Shown: piece by piece, positions 34,224 to 43,240 of the stretch
Position numbering within the stretch: the stretch's first letter is position 1
Layout: the number at the start of each line of letters is the position of its first letter
Source of the DNA: Micromonospora narathiwatensis
GTDB lineage: Bacteria > Actinomycetota > Actinomycetes > Mycobacteriales > Micromonosporaceae
Length of the DNA: 64,000 nt
NCBI RefSeq assembly: GCF_900089605.1
Contig: NZ_LT594324.1
Coordinates: forward strand, 6,448,001-6,512,000
Direction: 5' to 3'
Notes under the pieces: generated by a model
What the model was told of the DNA's origin: nothing
Database searches by the model: none
Seen by the model: only the letters and a program-made list of their open reading frames with translations
Made by a program: the position numbers and the translations under genes

Positions 34224-36281
34224 ATGCCGATCAGAGCCGCAGTCGACATCGGAGGCACGTTCACCGACGTCGTCGCCTACCACGAACACACCGGCGAACT
34301 GCTCCTGGGAAAGGCCCTCAGCACCCCCCGCGACCTGATCCAGGGGGTGTTCGACGGGCTCACCGCCGCCGAGGTGCCGCTCGACGAACTCGCCGTCCTG
34401 ATCCACGGCAGCACCATCGTGGTGAACGCCCTGATCGAGCGCCGCGGCGCCCGTACCGCCCTGGTGACCACGGCTGGCTTCCGCGACGTCTACGAGATCG
34501 GCCGGATCAACCGCCCCGACGCCTTCAACCTCTCCTTCACCAGGCACCGACCACTCGTGCCCCGCGACCTGATCTTCGAGGTCCCGGAACGGATGGCGGC
34601 CGACGGCACGGTCCTGCGGCCGCTGGACGAGGACCAGGCCCGGGCGACCGCCCGTAGGCTGGCCCGGCTCGGCGTCGAGGCGGTCGCCGTGCTGCTCCTG
34701 CACGCATACCGCAACCCCGCGCACGAGCGCCGGCTCGGCCAGATCCTGCGCGAGGAACTGCCCGCGAGCTACGTCACGCTGTCGCACGAGGTCAGCCGCG
34801 AGTACCGCGAGTTCGAAAGGACCTCCACGGTCGTCGCCAACGCCTTCGTCGGGCCGATCGTCAGCGACTACCTCGGCCGCCTGGCCGGGCGGCTACGCCG
34901 GGAGGGCGCCCGTACCTCGCTGGCGGTCATGCAGTCCAACGGTGGGGTCACCGACGTGGCCACCGCGTCGTCGCAGTGCGTGCAGATGCTGGAGTCCGGT
35001 CCGGCCGGCGGCGTCGTCGGCACGATCGCGCTCTGCGAAGCCCTGGGCTACCGCGAGGCCATCGCGTTCGACATGGGCGGAACCACCGCCAAGTCCGCCG
35101 TCATCCGGGACCTCACCTTCCCCGTCGCCAGCGACTACTTCCTGGGCGGATACCGCACCGGGCTGCCCATCCGCATTCCCTGCCTGGACATCGTCGAGGT
35201 CGGCACCGGTGGTGGCAGCGTCGCCTGGCTCGACGACGCCGACGGGATCCACGTCGGGCCGCGCAGCGCCGGCGCCGAACCCGGCCCGGCCTGCTACGGG
35301 CGCGGCGGCACCGAACCGACCATCACCGACGCCGCCGTGGTCCTCGGCCACCTGGCACCGGACGGCCACCTCTCCGGCGGCCTGCCACTCGACGGCACTG
35401 CCGCGCACCGCGCGGTACAGGGGCTCGCCAGCAGGCTCAGCCTCGACACCACCACCACGGCCGCCGGAATCATCGCCATCGGCGCCGCGGCCATGGCCAA
35501 CTCGGTCCGGGCGGTCACCACCGAACGGGGACTGGATCCGCGCGACTTCGCCCTGTTCGCCTACGGCGGCAACGGGCCCCTGCACATCTCACTGGTGGCC
35601 CGCGAACTCGCGATCACGCGCGTCGTCATCCCGCCCATGCCGGCGCTCTTCTCCGCGCTCGGCATGCTCATGGCCGACGCCCGGCTCGACTTGGTGCAGA
35701 CCGGGGTGCGGACGCTCGACGGCACCGACGCCACCGAGATCGAGGAGGCGTACCGGAGCTTGGAGGCCGAGTGCGAGCGGACGCTGCACGCGAGCGCCAT
35801 CGACGTCGACCAACTGGACTTCCTGCGCGCCGCCGACATGCGCTACGTCGGCCAGGAACACACCGTGACCCTGCCCGCGCCGCCGCTGCTCCCCGGCGTC
35901 GACGGTGCCGACGCGCTGAAGCGGGCCTTCGACGCGGCACACGAGCAGCGCTACAGCCACAGCGCCCCCGGCGAGCCCGCCCAGGTGGTCAGCCTGCGGG
36001 TGTCGGTGGTCGGCAAACTCAGCAAACCCGACATCGCCAAGGTTGCCGCAGGGGACACCGCCCCACCCCCGCAGGCCCACAAGGGTACCCGCGACGTGGT
36101 GTTCCACCCGGGCGACGGCGCGGTGCCGACCGCCGTGTTCGACCGCGCGAAACTCCTCGCCGGCAACCGCGTCACCGGCCCGGCCGCTATCGAGGAGCCG
36201 ACGACCACCGCGCTGCTACGGCCCGGCGACCGCGCCCGCGTCGACGAGTTCGGGAACCTCCTGGTCGAGATCGGAGCCTGA
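34224..36281 (+). CDS. hyuA: Hydantoinase/oxoprolinase A family ATPase subunit
   Basis: The 685-aa protein shows the HyuA pattern: the N-terminal phosphate-binding loop AAVDIGGTFTDVV, LIHGSTIVVNALIERRGARTALVTTAGFRD and EVSREYREFERTSTVVANAFV. The second ATPase loop is AIAFDMGGTTAKSA, followed by VEVGTGGGSVAWLD, RSAGAEPGPACYGRGG and FAYGGNGPLHI. The family includes 5-oxoprolinase, N-methylhydantoinase and the ATP-binding subunits of acetone/acetophenone carboxylases. GAAGGAG precedes the ATG. It is followed after one base by hyuB, with which it should form a complex. Which reaction applies is not visible; the neighbouring ligase and FAH hydrolase favour a ketone carboxylase or ring-opening role (inference). 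Confidence 0.92.
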   Translation: MPIRAAVDIGGTFTDVVAYHEHTGELLLGKALSTPRDLIQGVFDGLTAAEVPLDELAVLIHGSTIVVNALIERRGARTALVTTAGFRDVYEIGRINRPDAFNLSFTRHRPLVPRDLIFEVPERMAADGTVLRPLDEDQARATARRLARLGVEAVAVLLLHAYRNPAHERRLGQILREELPASYVTLSHEVSREYREFERTSTVVANAFVGPIVSDYLGRLAGRLRREGARTSLAVMQSNGGVTDVATASSQCVQMLESGPAGGVVGTIALCEALGYREAIAFDMGGTTAKSAVIRDLTFPVASDYFLGGYRTGLPIRIPCLDIVEVGTGGGSVAWLDDADGIHVGPRSAGAEPGPACYGRGGTEPTITDAAVVLGHLAPDGHLSGGLPLDGTAAHRAVQGLASRLSLDTTTTAAGIIAIGAAAMANSVRAVTTERGLDPRDFALFAYGGNGPLHISLVARELAITRVVIPPMPALFSALGMLMADARLDLVQTGVRTLDGTDATEIEEAYRSLEAECERTLHASAIDVDQLDFLRAADMRYVGQEHTVTLPAPPLLPGVDGADALKRAFDAAHEQRYSHSAPGEPAQVVSLRVSVVGKLSKPDIAKVAAGDTAPPPQAHKGTRDVVFHPGDGAVPTAVFDRAKLLAGNRVTGPAAIEEPTTTALLRPGDRARVDEFGNLLVEIGA

Positions 36282-36282
36282 C

Positions 36283-38085
36283 ATGATCCCACTCGCCACC
36301 GCCACACCCGGGCCGGCCGGGGTCGACCCGATCACCGCAGAGATCATCCGGGCCGGCTTCGTCTCCATCACCGAGGAGATGAAGACGAATCTCATGCGCA
36401 CCGCCTACAACCTCATCATCTACGAGGCCCAGGACTTCACCGTCGGCCTGTTCGACGCCCAGGGCCAGCCCATCTCCATCGGGCTCGGCCTGCCGATGTT
36501 CATGGGCGGCCTGTCCGACGCGATCAAGGCGAAGCTTGCCTTCTACGGGCCCGACGGCATCAACCCCGGCGACATCCTGCTCACCAACGACGCCTACATC
36601 GTCGGCAGCCACCTCAACCACATGATCTTCACGCTGCCCGTCTTCCACGACGGCGAGCTGATCGCCTTCGCCTCCTCGATGGCGCACTGGATCGACGTGG
36701 GTGGCGTGCTCGGCGGCACGACGACGGACATCTACGCCGAGGGCCTGCAGGTCCCGATCGTGAAGATCTTCAAGGAGGGTGTCCAGGACGACGAGCTGAC
36801 CCGGCTGATCGCCACGAACGTCCGCTTCCCCGACCTCGCCATGGGCGACCTCCGGGCACAGGTCGCCGCCATCCGCACCGGCGAGACCCGCCTGCGCGCC
36901 ATGCTCGCCCGCTACGGCGCGCAGGCGGTGAAGGCGAGCATCGCGGACCTCTTCCGCCGGAGCGAGGAACTCGCACGACGGGCGGTCGCCCGCATTCCCG
37001 ACGGGATGTACGAGGCCGAGGCGTTCATGGACGACGACGGGGTCAACCCCGGACGCCGCATCCCGGTACGCGTCCGGGTGCTCGTCCGCGACGACACCCT
37101 CACCGTCGACCTCAGCGACATGAGCCCCCAGGTCGCCGGATACTTCAACTCCGGCGCCACCGCCGGGCGCTCCGCGGCCCAGGTCGCGTTCAAGTGCCTC
37201 ACCTCGCCGCTCGAATCGCCCATCAACGAGGGCTCGCTGCGCCCGCTGGAGGTGATCCTGCCGCCCGGGACCGTGGTCAGCGCCACCAAACCGGCGGCGA
37301 TGCGGTGGTGGATGACCTACCCCATGACCGTGGTCGACTGCGTCTTCCGGGCGATGGCCGACGTGCTGCCCGACATCAGCATCGCCGGCCACCACGCCGA
37401 ACTCGGCATGACCCACACCTACGGCGTCGACCGGCGGACCGGACGGTTCTTCCAGTTCGTCGGCGGACCGCAGGGCGGCGGCTGGGGCGCCACCTCGCGG
37501 GCGGACGGCCAGAACGCCACGATCTGCGTCAACGACGGCGACACCCACAACGCTCCCGTCGAAGTGGTCGAGGTCAAGTATCCGATGATCACGATCGACG
37601 AGTACGCCCTGCGCGAGGACTCCGGCGGCGCCGGACGCTACCGAGGCGGCCTGGGCACCCGACTGCGCGTACGCATGAACACGCCCGCACACGTCGACAC
37701 CTGGATCGAGCGCACCGTGTGCGCCCCCTGGGGGCTCGCCGGCGGCCGGGACGCCGCGCCGAACCGGGTGTGGATCGAGCGGGCCGACGGCGAGACGGTC
37801 GAGTTCGCCGGCGGAAAGGTCACCGCCCTGGGGCTGGCCGCCGGAGACAGCCACGTCGTGGAACTCGGTGGCGGCGGTGGCTTCGGGGTGGCGCACCAGC
37901 GCCCCGTCGAGGAGGTCCTCGCCGACGTCCGCGCCGGCTACGTGTCGGTGGACGCCGCGCGCACCGCCTACAGGGTCGCCGTCGTCGGCAACGGAGACGA
38001 CGGCTTCGACGTGGACCACGCCGCGACCGATGGCCTCCGCAGTGCCGCAAAGGCCGGCCGTGCCGAGAACCGCCGAGCGGCGTGA
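36283..38085 (+). CDS. hyuB: Hydantoinase/oxoprolinase B family subunit
   Basis: The 600-aa protein begins at the ATG at 36283, one base after the hyuA stop, where the family match starts with DPITAEIIRAGFVSITEEMK. It has the HyuB core NLIIYEAQDFTVGLFDAQGQ, LTNDAYIVGSHLNHMI, GGTTTDIYAEGLQVPIVKI and VDLSDMSPQVAGYFNSG. NEGSLRPLEVILPPGTVV, QGGGWGA and REDSGGAGRYRGGLG follow. The metal-binding and glycine-rich motifs are present, so the subunit looks functional. It acts with HyuA in an ATP-dependent amidohydrolase or carboxylase complex. A frame running into it from 36043 is only the overlap with hyuA. Confidence 0.93.
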   Translation: MIPLATATPGPAGVDPITAEIIRAGFVSITEEMKTNLMRTAYNLIIYEAQDFTVGLFDAQGQPISIGLGLPMFMGGLSDAIKAKLAFYGPDGINPGDILLTNDAYIVGSHLNHMIFTLPVFHDGELIAFASSMAHWIDVGGVLGGTTTDIYAEGLQVPIVKIFKEGVQDDELTRLIATNVRFPDLAMGDLRAQVAAIRTGETRLRAMLARYGAQAVKASIADLFRRSEELARRAVARIPDGMYEAEAFMDDDGVNPGRRIPVRVRVLVRDDTLTVDLSDMSPQVAGYFNSGATAGRSAAQVAFKCLTSPLESPINEGSLRPLEVILPPGTVVSATKPAAMRWWMTYPMTVVDCVFRAMADVLPDISIAGHHAELGMTHTYGVDRRTGRFFQFVGGPQGGGWGATSRADGQNATICVNDGDTHNAPVEVVEVKYPMITIDEYALREDSGGAGRYRGGLGTRLRVRMNTPAHVDTWIERTVCAPWGLAGGRDAAPNRVWIERADGETVEFAGGKVTALGLAAGDSHVVELGGGGGFGVAHQRPVEEVLADVRAGYVSVDAARTAYRVAVVGNGDDGFDVDHAATDGLRSAAKAGRAENRRAA

Positions 38086-38101
38086 GCAGGGGTTGCGGCT
38101 C

Positions 38102-38132
38102 TTGTATTCACGATCCACAGAGGTGCGTACAA
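38102..38132. promoter_or_regulatory. Inverted repeat before the GntR gene
   Basis: TTGTA (38102-38106) and TACAA (38128-38132) form inverted arms with further symmetric bases inside (TTCAC against GTGCG). It lies 53 bases before the preferred GntR start. FCD-type GntR proteins often bind TTGT/ACAA-like half sites, so autoregulation is likely (inference). Confidence 0.5.
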
Positions 38133-38184
38133 TTGGTCGCCGACGAGGTCCGGTCCGCTCATGGTCCAGGGAGGTACCCAGCCC

Positions 38185-38904
38185 GTGGGTACGGTGACAA
38201 GCTCAGGCGACCCCACGACCGCCGACGACAAGGCGGGATCAGGCGCCGGAACGCGCACCGTCTACGACGCGCTGCGCCGGCTCATCCTCGACGGCGAGCT
38301 TGAGCCCGGCACGGAGATCTCGCAACCAGAACTCAGCCGCCGGCTCGCGGTGAGCCGCACACCGCTGCGCGAGGCGCTGCGCCTGCTGGAACGCGAACGG
38401 CTCGTCGTCGACACCGGCCCCTACCGCTCGATCAGGGTCAGCTCGCTGAGCCCGGCCGACCTCGACGACCTCTACGCCCTCCGGGTCATGGGGGAGGGGC
38501 TGGCGATCTGGCTGACCGTGCCGATGCTCCGCGCCGCGGACATCGAACGGCTGGAGCAGGACGCCGAGCTGAGCGCCGCGGGGGACGCCGAGGCCCACCG
38601 CCGCTTCCACGCCGGCCTCCGGATCGGCGCGGGGCCCCGGCTGGCCGAGCACCTTGAGCAACTCTCCGACCACGCCGAGCGCTACCAACGCTTCTTTGTG
38701 AAGCACGAGCCCGACCGGGCGTTCGTCGCCGCCAAGCTGGCCGAGCACCGCGACATCGTGGCCGCCTGCGCGGCGGGAGACCGTCAACGCGCCCGCGAAC
38801 TGCTCGTCGACCACATCGCCGGCACCGCGATGGCGCTGCTGACCGCGGAACGGCACGCCCCGTTCACGCTGCCGTCCGCGGTGGCCATGGCCAAGGGCGC
38901 CTGA
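38185..38904 (+). CDS. GntR-family regulator (FCD type)
   Basis: The 239-aa protein has an N-terminal winged helix: TVYDALRRLILDGELEPGTEISQPELSRRLAVSRTPLREALRLLERERLV. An all-helical FCD ligand domain follows with DLYALRVMGEGLAIW, AHRRFHAGL and LAEHRDIVAACAAGDRQRARELLVDHI; His residues of the FCD metal site are seen. FCD regulators respond to small organic acids. The GTG at 38185 is preferred because GGGAGG stands about ten bases upstream; an ATG at 38161 has no ribosome site. It probably controls hyuAB and the divergent FAH-ligase-permease operon. Confidence 0.93.
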   Translation: MGTVTSSGDPTTADDKAGSGAGTRTVYDALRRLILDGELEPGTEISQPELSRRLAVSRTPLREALRLLERERLVVDTGPYRSIRVSSLSPADLDDLYALRVMGEGLAIWLTVPMLRAADIERLEQDAELSAAGDAEAHRRFHAGLRIGAGPRLAEHLEQLSDHAERYQRFFVKHEPDRAFVAAKLAEHRDIVAACAAGDRQRARELLVDHIAGTAMALLTAERHAPFTLPSAVAMAKGA

Positions 38905-38967
38905 CCCGATCCGAGCCCGCGGGCGACCCGACCGGGCGCGGCGGCGGCATCAACTGATTTCGCGAGC

Positions 38968-39006
38968 CCGACGCCCCGGTGCGGCCATCGCGCACCGGGG
39001 CGTCGG
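38968..39006. terminator. Strong bidirectional terminator between GntR and protease genes
   Basis: Perfect 16-bp arms (38968-38983, 38991-39006) surround a 7-base loop between two convergent genes; it ends eight bases from the protease stop. Confidence 0.9.
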
Positions 39007-39013
39007 TGGATCC

Positions 39014-42000
39014 TCAGCCGGCCCGGTAGGCCCGGATGATCGTCTGCTCGATCCCGCTGCCGCCGTCGGCGCTCACCTTGACCCGCAGCGACACCGCCTG
39101 CCCGGCACCCGGCGTCGGCAACGTCGCGGTGAAACCGCCGTCGCCGCCGGCCCGTACGGGGACCGGCCGCCAGGTGCCGCCGTCATCGGTGGAGGTCCAC
39201 AGCTCGAACCCCGTCACCCGCTGCTTCGCCACGCCGTACGACTGGTGCACGGTGAAGCCGGCCGTGCCGCCGGTCGGGTGGTTGGCGGCGTCCAGCGGCA
39301 GCGCGTAGTCGACCGACAGCAGCGGCACCGGGATGCTGCTGTGGTCGGACGGCCCGGTGGACCGGAACGTCCAGGCGGTGCTCACCTTGCTCGACACGGG
39401 CAGCAGCCCGTTGGTGTCCAGGTCGTAGCTGAGCCGGTAGTCACCCGCCTGCTGCGGGATGGTGAAGTCGCCGGACGATCCCGCGTATTCGCCGACCAGG
39501 CGCCCGTCGCGGTGCAGGGTCAGCTTCCGCTTCGCCAGTTCCTCGAACTCGTCATAGCCGAGGCAGTCGAAACGCTGGTGCTGGTCGGCCAGCTCGACCA
39601 GGTCGACGCGCAGATTGCCCCGGGTACGACGGATCGGCTGCGGCTTGCAATCGCTGTACGACGTCGCGGGATCGTCGTACCAGTCCGGGCGCAGCGGCTG
39701 GCGCACCCAGGTCTTGGTGTGCCGGCTGCCCGGCGCGTACTGCCGATGCGCCTCCTGCGTGACCGCCTCGTAGTCGCTGTTCGGACCGGAGTAGAACGCC
39801 TCGTCGTCGTAGAAGAAGCCCGGCGGGAGGTAGTCCACCCGGTTGACCGGCACGTTCTCGGTGTAGGCGTCGAGGAGGTTCAGGCCGTCGGCGGTCCAGG
39901 CGTACCGCTTGTGGCTGGTGGTCGAGCCCGGCTTGTCCAGCTGATGGAAACGCTGGTTGATCCGGGCGAACGTCGCCAGCTCGCTGGCGGTCACCCGGTG
40001 TGTCAGATTCGCGGGAATGCCGCCGGGCAGCGCCCGGATCACCTCGTAGACGAACGGGCTGGGCCGCTCACCGGGCGCCCGCAGGCTGGCCGTCGTGTAC
40101 GCCTCGAACCTGCCGACCTTCGGTTGGGCCATCGGCACCGCGTACACGCCCCAGTCGCGGGCCTCGGCACCCCAGGCGTACGCGAAGTCCTCGCTGACCA
40201 GGGTGCCGTTCGGCGCGTACTGCTGGTAGGTGACGCCCACCTGGCTGGCCTCGGTCGACACCCCGTCGACGCTCGCCCGCACCTGCTCGGCCCGCCCGGC
40301 GTCGGCCACCAACGCGATGTCGCGGTCGACCAGCACCTCCGGGTCGCCGACCAGCGCCATCCGGCTCGCCCAGGTGTCCCAGTCGATCTCCATCTGGGCG
40401 CCCACGACGGTGTACCGGCCGGCCGGCACCCGTACGGTCGCCGGCTCGCCCGGCGCCACGTTGGTGAACTCGGCGAAGAGCGTCGGGTCGTCGAGGTTCA
40501 CCACCTGCACTCCGCCGAACTGGTCGACACCGTCAGCCGCGTCGGGCAGCGTCGTCGCGCTCAGCGTCAGGTCGTAGCTCCGCGGTTCCACGTAGAACGT
40601 GACCGGGGTGACGGCCGTGAACCCGCCGGCGGCCCGGGCGGTGACGACCGCGGTGTACAGCCCCGGCTTCGTGGCGAGCCGGGCCCGGTCGATCCGCAGG
40701 GTGACCCGCGCGGTGCCGCGCGCGGAGACCGTCACCTGACTGGCCGACAGCGCCCCGGCGGCGGCCGGCGCGGTCGTGCCGTCGCGGTGCCGGATGGTCA
40801 GCCCCAGGTCCAGGCGCAGCGCCCGCCCCTCGGTGTTGCGCCAGGCCAGCGCCGTCGACGCGGTGCCGGACTGCGGGTAGTCGAAGGTGCCGAGGTTGAC
40901 CACGTCCTGCCCGGCGACCACACCGGTCAGCGCCCGCGCGGCGTTGAGCCGACCGGCGCCGACCGCGTAGCTGTCCGCGCCGGGCAGCGGGTCGGCCGCA
41001 CCGACCAGGGCCGCCTTGAGCTGGTCGGCCCGCCAGTCCGGGTGCCGTTGCCGGAGCAGCGCCGCCGCCCCGGCGACGTGCGGGGTGGCCATCGAGGTGC
41101 CCGAGGCGCTGGTGTACCGGGCGTCGAGCGCGCGGCCCATCAGGGTGCCCGCGGCCCGCGCGGCCACGATGTCCACGCCCGGAGCCACCAGTTCCGGCTT
41201 GGCCGCACGGGTGTTGACCAGCGGCCCACGGCCGGAGAAGTAGGCCAGCGTGTCGTTGCGGTCCACCGCGCCCACCGTGAGGGCGGTGCTCGCCGCGGCG
41301 GGTGCGCCGATCCAGCCGTCGGTCGGTCCGTCGTTGCCGGCGGCCACGACGAACAGCGTGCCGTGCTGCCGGGTCAACTCGTCGACGGTGAGGGACATCG
41401 GGTCGCTGCCGTCGCTGGGCCGGTCGCCGCCCAGGCTCAGGTTCACCACGTCGGCCCGCGTCGCCGCCCATTCCATCCCGGCGATGACCTGGGACTCGGT
41501 GCCGTACCCGTCGTCGTCGAGGACCTTGCCGATCAGGAGCTTCGCGCCGGGAGCGACACCGCGGCGCTCGCCGCCGGCCGCCGCGCCGGTGCCGGCGATC
41601 GTCGCCGCGACGTGCGTGCCGTGCCCCATGCGGTCCACGGCGTCCCCGCCCGGCGTGCCGAAGTCCGCCCGCTCCACCACCTGGCCCACCAGGTCCGGAT
41701 GGGTGAAGTCGGCGCCGGTGTCCAGCACCGCCACCCGGGCACCCGTCCCGGTGACCCCGGCCTGCCACGCCGTCGGGGCGGCGATCTGGGTCAGGTTGCG
41801 GTCCAGGCCACCGGTTGTCGGCGTCCCGGTGACCGGTGCGGTGGCGAGCGGCGGGGCCGCGACGGTCACCCCGGTCGCGCGTACCCGTCGGTCCAGCCAC
41901 ACCCGGGGGCCCGCCTGCGCGGCCCGCGCGGCGTGCTGCCCCGCCGTCCGCGACCTCAGGGTACGGATGAGCGTCGCCCCGCCCTGCTTCGGCTGCCGCC

Positions 42001-42532
42001 CGGCCACCGCGCCGATGCTCGGCAACGCCCGACGCCGGCCCATGCCGGCGGTCAACGGATCCGCGGCGAGCGTGCCCGTCCCGGCGTCGCCCGACCGCAC
42101 GATCAGGGGCAGTTCCCGGCTGTGCGCGTCGTCGTAGCCGTTCATGATCAGCGCCGTCACGTCGAACAGCGACTCGTCGAGCACCGAACCGAGCAGCCCG
42201 GCGACCTCCGCGGGCACGACCCGCAGGTGGCCGTCCGGCCCGCAGCCGCGATACTGCACCCCGCGCGGTTTCGCCGGCCGTACGGTGACCGCTGGGCAGG
42301 CCGAGCCCCGCCCGGAGACGGTCACGACGTCACCGGTCAGCAAGGTCAGCTTGTACGTCCTGCCGACCGGCAGCACCGGCCCGTCCCGATCGGTGCCGGC
42401 CTGCGGCCGCGTCGGGGGCTGCGTCGGGGGCTGCGCCACCACGCCGCCACCGCCGACACCGAGACTCAACACGACCGCGCCCGCGACGACCCCGAGACGC
42501 CGCGGGAACATCCGTCTACGTCCTGTCAGCAA
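39014..42532 (-). CDS. Large secreted subtilisin-like serine protease (S8)
   Basis: The protein is about 1172 aa. After a signal peptide (RRLGVVAGAVVLSLGVGGGGVVA) comes a propeptide of about 200 residues. The subtilase domain has Asp271 in VAVLDTGADFTHPDL, His304 in GHGTHVAATIAG and Ser480 in GTSMATPHVAGAAALL, so the triad is complete. The remaining 600 residues are beta-rich domains, with extracellular substrate or wall contacts likely. The TTG at 42532 has GGAGGA five bases upstream; an ATG at 42511 is the alternative. It ends at a strong terminator. It is the last of a minus-strand row that begins with the kinase. It may process wall-associated or secreted proteins, possibly those encoded nearby (inference). 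Confidence 0.93.
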   Translation of the reverse strand: MLTGRRRMFPRRLGVVAGAVVLSLGVGGGGVVAQPPTQPPTRPQAGTDRDGPVLPVGRTYKLTLLTGDVVTVSGRGSACPAVTVRPAKPRGVQYRGCGPDGHLRVVPAEVAGLLGSVLDESLFDVTALIMNGYDDAHSRELPLIVRSGDAGTGTLAADPLTAGMGRRRALPSIGAVAGRQPKQGGATLIRTLRSRTAGQHAARAAQAGPRVWLDRRVRATGVTVAAPPLATAPVTGTPTTGGLDRNLTQIAAPTAWQAGVTGTGARVAVLDTGADFTHPDLVGQVVERADFGTPGGDAVDRMGHGTHVAATIAGTGAAAGGERRGVAPGAKLLIGKVLDDDGYGTESQVIAGMEWAATRADVVNLSLGGDRPSDGSDPMSLTVDELTRQHGTLFVVAAGNDGPTDGWIGAPAAASTALTVGAVDRNDTLAYFSGRGPLVNTRAAKPELVAPGVDIVAARAAGTLMGRALDARYTSASGTSMATPHVAGAAALLRQRHPDWRADQLKAALVGAADPLPGADSYAVGAGRLNAARALTGVVAGQDVVNLGTFDYPQSGTASTALAWRNTEGRALRLDLGLTIRHRDGTTAPAAAGALSASQVTVSARGTARVTLRIDRARLATKPGLYTAVVTARAAGGFTAVTPVTFYVEPRSYDLTLSATTLPDAADGVDQFGGVQVVNLDDPTLFAEFTNVAPGEPATVRVPAGRYTVVGAQMEIDWDTWASRMALVGDPEVLVDRDIALVADAGRAEQVRASVDGVSTEASQVGVTYQQYAPNGTLVSEDFAYAWGAEARDWGVYAVPMAQPKVGRFEAYTTASLRAPGERPSPFVYEVIRALPGGIPANLTHRVTASELATFARINQRFHQLDKPGSTTSHKRYAWTADGLNLLDAYTENVPVNRVDYLPPGFFYDDEAFYSGPNSDYEAVTQEAHRQYAPGSRHTKTWVRQPLRPDWYDDPATSYSDCKPQPIRRTRGNLRVDLVELADQHQRFDCLGYDEFEELAKRKLTLHRDGRLVGEYAGSSGDFTIPQQAGDYRLSYDLDTNGLLPVSSKVSTAWTFRSTGPSDHSSIPVPLLSVDYALPLDAANHPTGGTAGFTVHQSYGVAKQRVTGFELWTSTDDGGTWRPVPVRAGGDGGFTATLPTPGAGQAVSLRVKVSADGGSGIEQTIIRAYRAG

Positions 42533-42631
42533 AGCTTCCTCCGCATCTGCCACTCCTGGGTGGAGACTCCACATAGGAGACGTGGCCCGCGCTCGATCGG
42601 TTGTACGACCCGATCGTGCGTACGCGGAAGC

Positions 42632-43240
42632 TCAGGTCGCCGTACCTACGCCGGGCGGGCCCGCCACGCCCCGGCGAACGGCCTCGGCGGCCAACTGCGA
42701 CCGACGCCGGTCATCGTTCGTGACCAGGCCGAACTTGTCGTAGAGGCGGGTCAGGTGCTTCTTGACCGCGCTCTCGCTCACGCCCAGCGTGGTCGCCAGG
42801 AAACGCACGGCCGGCGGCTCGGGGAAAGCGCTGCCGCCGGCCACGTACGGGCGGCAGAGCACGTCCAACAACTCCCGCTCCCGTCTGGTCAGCGCCGGCG
42901 GCGCGGGCGGCGGCTCGACGCCCACCGTCCGGGTGCCGGCCAACCGCCCGGGAGCGTGGAACACCAGCCGGGCCGGGCCGATCTCCACCCGGTCACCGTC
43001 GTGCAGCGTGCGTGCCTCCCGCAACGGCACCCCGTTGAGCGTCGTGCCGTTGGTGCTGCCCAGGTCCCGGATGATCCAGCCGGACGGGAAACGCTCGACC
43101 AGCGCGTGCAGGCGGGACACCGTCTGGCTGCCGATCGGCACCTCGTTGCCGGGCGCCCGGCCGATGGTCAGCGTGTCCGCGCTGAGCGGCACGAGCCGTA
43201 CCGCACCCGTCCCGTGGACCTCGAAGTAGCCACCCGTCAC
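42632..43240 (-). CDS. FHA-domain protein with C-terminal HTH
   Basis: The 202-aa protein has an FHA domain (about 15-85): TLTIGRAPGNEVPIG, VSRLHALVERFPSGWIIRDLGSTNGTTLNG and LHDGDRVEIGPARLVF, with the Arg, Ser, His and Asn residues that bind phosphothreonine. A C-terminal winged or LuxR-like helix follows (LTRRERELLDVLC, FLATTLGVSESAVKKHLTRLYDKFGL). Its GTG start overlaps the kinase stop by four bases (GTGA). The likely role is reading phosphorylation by that kinase and passing it to DNA as a one-protein output. No membrane span. Confidence 0.9.
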   Translation of the reverse strand: MTGGYFEVHGTGAVRLVPLSADTLTIGRAPGNEVPIGSQTVSRLHALVERFPSGWIIRDLGSTNGTTLNGVPLREARTLHDGDRVEIGPARLVFHAPGRLAGTRTVGVEPPPAPPALTRRERELLDVLCRPYVAGGSAFPEPPAVRFLATTLGVSESAVKKHLTRLYDKFGLVTNDDRRRSQLAAEAVRRGVAGPPGVGTAT

